NCBI GenBank assembly: GCA_963833745.1
Contig: CAWHZD010000004.1
Location: 310,001-374,000 of the forward strand
DNA length: 64,000 nt
Direction: 5' to 3'
DNA from: AP-15 sp963833745
Lineage (GTDB): Bacteria > Pseudomonadota > Alphaproteobacteria > ATCC43930 > CGMCC-115725
The translations under genes were made by a program, and so were the position numbers. The first letter of the stretch is position 1, and each line of letters opens with the position of its first letter. Below, in pieces: positions 62,633-64,000 of the stretch. The notes beneath the pieces were generated by a model that saw nothing but the letters and a program-made list of their open reading frames with translations, had not been told where the DNA came from and ran no database searches.

Positions 62633-63016
62633 TCACGCGACGCTGCTGACGGGTTGGTGCTCCGCCTCTACACCCGCCTCGTGATAGCGCGGAGCGTCCG
62701 GCACAGGGTCGCGCAGCACGTAGCCGCGTCCCCACACGGTCGCGATGTAGTGTTTGCCGCCAGCTGCCAGGGCGAGTTTTTTGCGCAGATGGCAAACGAA
62801 CACGTCGATGATTTTGAGTTCCGGTTCGTCGATCCCGCCATAGAGGTGGCTGAGCATCATCTCTTTGGTCACGGTTGTGCCCTTGCGCAAGCCGAGCAGC
62901 TCAAGAATGGCGTATTCCTTACCCGTCAAGCGCAGTGGCCGATCGTCGACCGAAGCGACGTGGGTGTTTGGGTCGACCACTAGCTTGCCGGTTTGTATAG
63001 CTGATACCGAACGCAT
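62633..63016 (-). CDS. CtrA-like DNA-binding protein without a receiver domain
   Basis: 127 aa from the ATG at 63016 (AGAGGTG nine bases upstream; an ATG eight codons earlier is possible). The whole protein is the OmpR-type winged helix of CtrA: LTGKEYAILELLGLRKGTTV, TKEMMLSHLYGGIDEPELKI, IDVFVCHLRKKLALAAGGKH, and ATVWGRGYVLRDP. The amino-terminal receiver with its phosphorylated Asp is absent, although true CtrA has about 115 such residues, so it cannot be switched by the CckA relay. It may bind CtrA sites constitutively or compete with the host's CtrA. A SciP-like gene lies 262 bases upstream on the same strand. Confidence 0.85.
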   Translation of the reverse strand: MRSVSAIQTGKLVVDPNTHVASVDDRPLRLTGKEYAILELLGLRKGTTVTKEMMLSHLYGGIDEPELKIIDVFVCHLRKKLALAAGGKHYIATVWGRGYVLRDPVPDAPRYHEAGVEAEHQPVSSVA

Positions 63017-63277
63017 GATCACCTCTTTGACGATACTCAACTCAGCGATCCGTCATACTATTGTAAGACTAGCAGCTGTTTTTCGACCGCAGCAACCCAA
63101 GTGTGGCGGGAGCTTCAGGCCGATGCAGAAGGGCACTGCGGCATTTTTCGTTCGGTGCGGGAGGAGGCCATGATGAAACCCATCAAGATCGGCAAGTTGA
63201 TGCCGAAAAAGGGGTAAGCATACTACCGCTGCGACCGCTACCTCGCGCACCCGCCCAATGCGAACGCGCCACAAAAA

Positions 63278-63604
63278 TCATATCGGCGAGGCGGCAATCG
63301 CGATCCCGTCGTTCCTGGACTTCAGCAGGCCCCGGCGCGCCCTCAGTGCTCGGCCGTCAGAGGCGGAGGGGTCGCGGTAGTATTGAAGACGTGTAATTCT
63401 TAACGCGCCGACACCATGACTTTCGACTGCCCTCTGCCAAGCCAGGAACTCGTCGGCTGAGAGCTGATAGCGTTGGCATGCCTCATCGAGACTGAGCGCG
63501 CCGTTGCGCACGCCGTCGACCACTGAGGCTTTGCGATACGGCGACCATCGAACTGTGTCGCTCGGCGGCAAATTCGGATCTAGCGCTGCCATTTCTTCAC
63601 TCAT
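63278..63604 (-). CDS. sciP: SciP-like CtrA inhibitor (DUF1153)
   Basis: 108 aa from the ATG at 63604 (an alternative ATG at 63592 gives 104). The central region LPPSDTVRWSPYRKASVVDG, VRNGALSLDEACQRYQLSAD, EFLAWQRAVESHGVGALRIT and RLQYYRD is the SciP/DUF1153 helix-turn-helix. In Caulobacter SciP binds the CtrA DNA-binding domain and stops it activating transcription. The C-terminal 20 residues are atypical. Whether this is the host copy or an accessory copy carried with the mobile DNA is not resolved. Confidence 0.85.
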   Translation of the reverse strand: MSEEMAALDPNLPPSDTVRWSPYRKASVVDGVRNGALSLDEACQRYQLSADEFLAWQRAVESHGVGALRITRLQYYRDPSASDGRALRARRGLLKSRNDGIAIAASPI

Positions 63605-63852
63605 CCTTAGGCTTCTCACGAAAACGGCGAGAGTTGCCTCCCGCCGCCATCATCACTGCCGGAACTCTAACCGCCGAGCTAGCCCGGCCCCGCCTCACCC
63701 TGACGTCCCAGCCGCCAGCGGGGAGCGGCCGTTGACATATTATTGACATATATTGACCTGCTCGTCCACGAGTTTCAACCACTGCCGCCGCGGCAAGTTG
63801 ACGCGTTCTCTTAAAAATTTGGCGTAGGGGAATACTGCGCCAGCTTCGACTT
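63605..63852. other. Intergenic stretch upstream of the SciP-like gene
   Basis: Contains a locally AT-rich repeat TTGACATATTATTGACATAT with two TTGACATA copies near 63733-63753 that could be promoter -35-like boxes for one strand. No gene recognised. Confidence 0.35.
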
Positions 63853-63897
63853 CAAGCTGCTTTCCAACAAGCTGCTTTCCAACAAGCTGCTTTCCAA
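63853..63897. repeat. Tandem repeat, three 15-base units
   Basis: CAAGCTGCTTTCCAA occurs three times in a row, exactly or with one change. The plus frame reads LLSNKLLSNKLLSK then RPST, but no start codon precedes it, so coding is not supported. Confidence 0.7.
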
Positions 63898-64000
63898 AAG
63901 GCCTTCGACTTTAACCTTGATCCCTTAGAGTATGACTCATATTACAACGCCTGGCTGTGCTGTTCTGCCGAGTCGCCGCATGATGAGCTTGACGCTGGCC

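Noticed and set aside
63017..63277. CtrA boxes (TTAA-N7-TTAA) upstream of the receiver-less ctrA gene
   Set aside because: Only isolated TTAA half sites were seen; no full box with correct spacing.
1..64000. CRISPR array
   Set aside because: No regularly spaced repeat was found anywhere; the only tandem repeat (63853-63897) has no spacers.
63934..64000. Start of a new plus-strand gene at the window edge
   Set aside because: An ATG opens a frame to the end, but 22 codons without a ribosome site are too few to support a gene.

Overview
The window is a GC-rich (about 65%) alphaproteobacterial chromosome segment. The phylum call rests on codon and GC style, a CtrA-type DNA-binding protein and a SciP (DUF1153) homologue at the right end, and a DUF736 protein. 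A Rhodospirillales-like host is an inference only. There is no rRNA or CRISPR array; the only tRNA sequence is a 3' fragment.

Left third (1-22.3 kb), housekeeping and metabolism, densely coding: the tail of an ABC substrate-binding protein; a Cache-type histidine kinase translationally coupled to a response regulator-adenylate cyclase; an isoquinoline-1-oxidoreductase-like molybdenum hydroxylase (2Fe-2S subunit, Mo-binding subunit, three-heme cytochrome c); a small secreted protein with a cystine-knot spacing; a MotA/TolQ plus OmpA-like motor pair; efp-suhB divergent from a frameshifted epmA (EF-P lysylation); a UGSC-type selenoprotein candidate with an in-frame TGA, next to a 376-aa partner; a GNAT-like gene; an M20 amidohydrolase; a family-4-like uracil-DNA glycosylase; moaB; and a zinc alcohol dehydrogenase.

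At 22.6 kb a tRNA-Arg(ACG) 3' half lies beside a DUF4102-type integrase. This marks the left end of an integrated element whose right end (an intact tRNA-Arg) is not seen here. The next section carries an IS91-type element with its own tyrosine recombinase, a decayed TPR gene, and a stress-type cluster (25-aa membrane peptide, hemerythrin, YihY/BrkB, beta-flower-like protein, His-rich peptide, decayed large-subunit catalase).

From 33 to 58 kb the sequence is an insertion-sequence graveyard: IS1634, IS1182 (two), ISNCY, IS256 (three), IS630, IS21 (one full element and one fragment), IS3, IS110 and IS1380 pieces, several nested or fused. Inside it lie an intact tamB and a tamA broken by both a frameshift and the IS21 element. 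Also there are a PAP2 phosphatase, a HicB remnant and an integrase remnant.

Right end (57-64 kb): decayed tyrosine recombinases, including a RIT-like tandem, a frameshifted OsmC gene, a cluster of TTATGCGG motifs, DUF736, and a receiver-less CtrA DNA-binding protein close to a SciP homologue. Many single-base frameshifts (epmA, GNAT, katE, tamA, OsmC and others) suggest either real decay or homopolymer errors in the assembly; the sequence alone cannot separate these.
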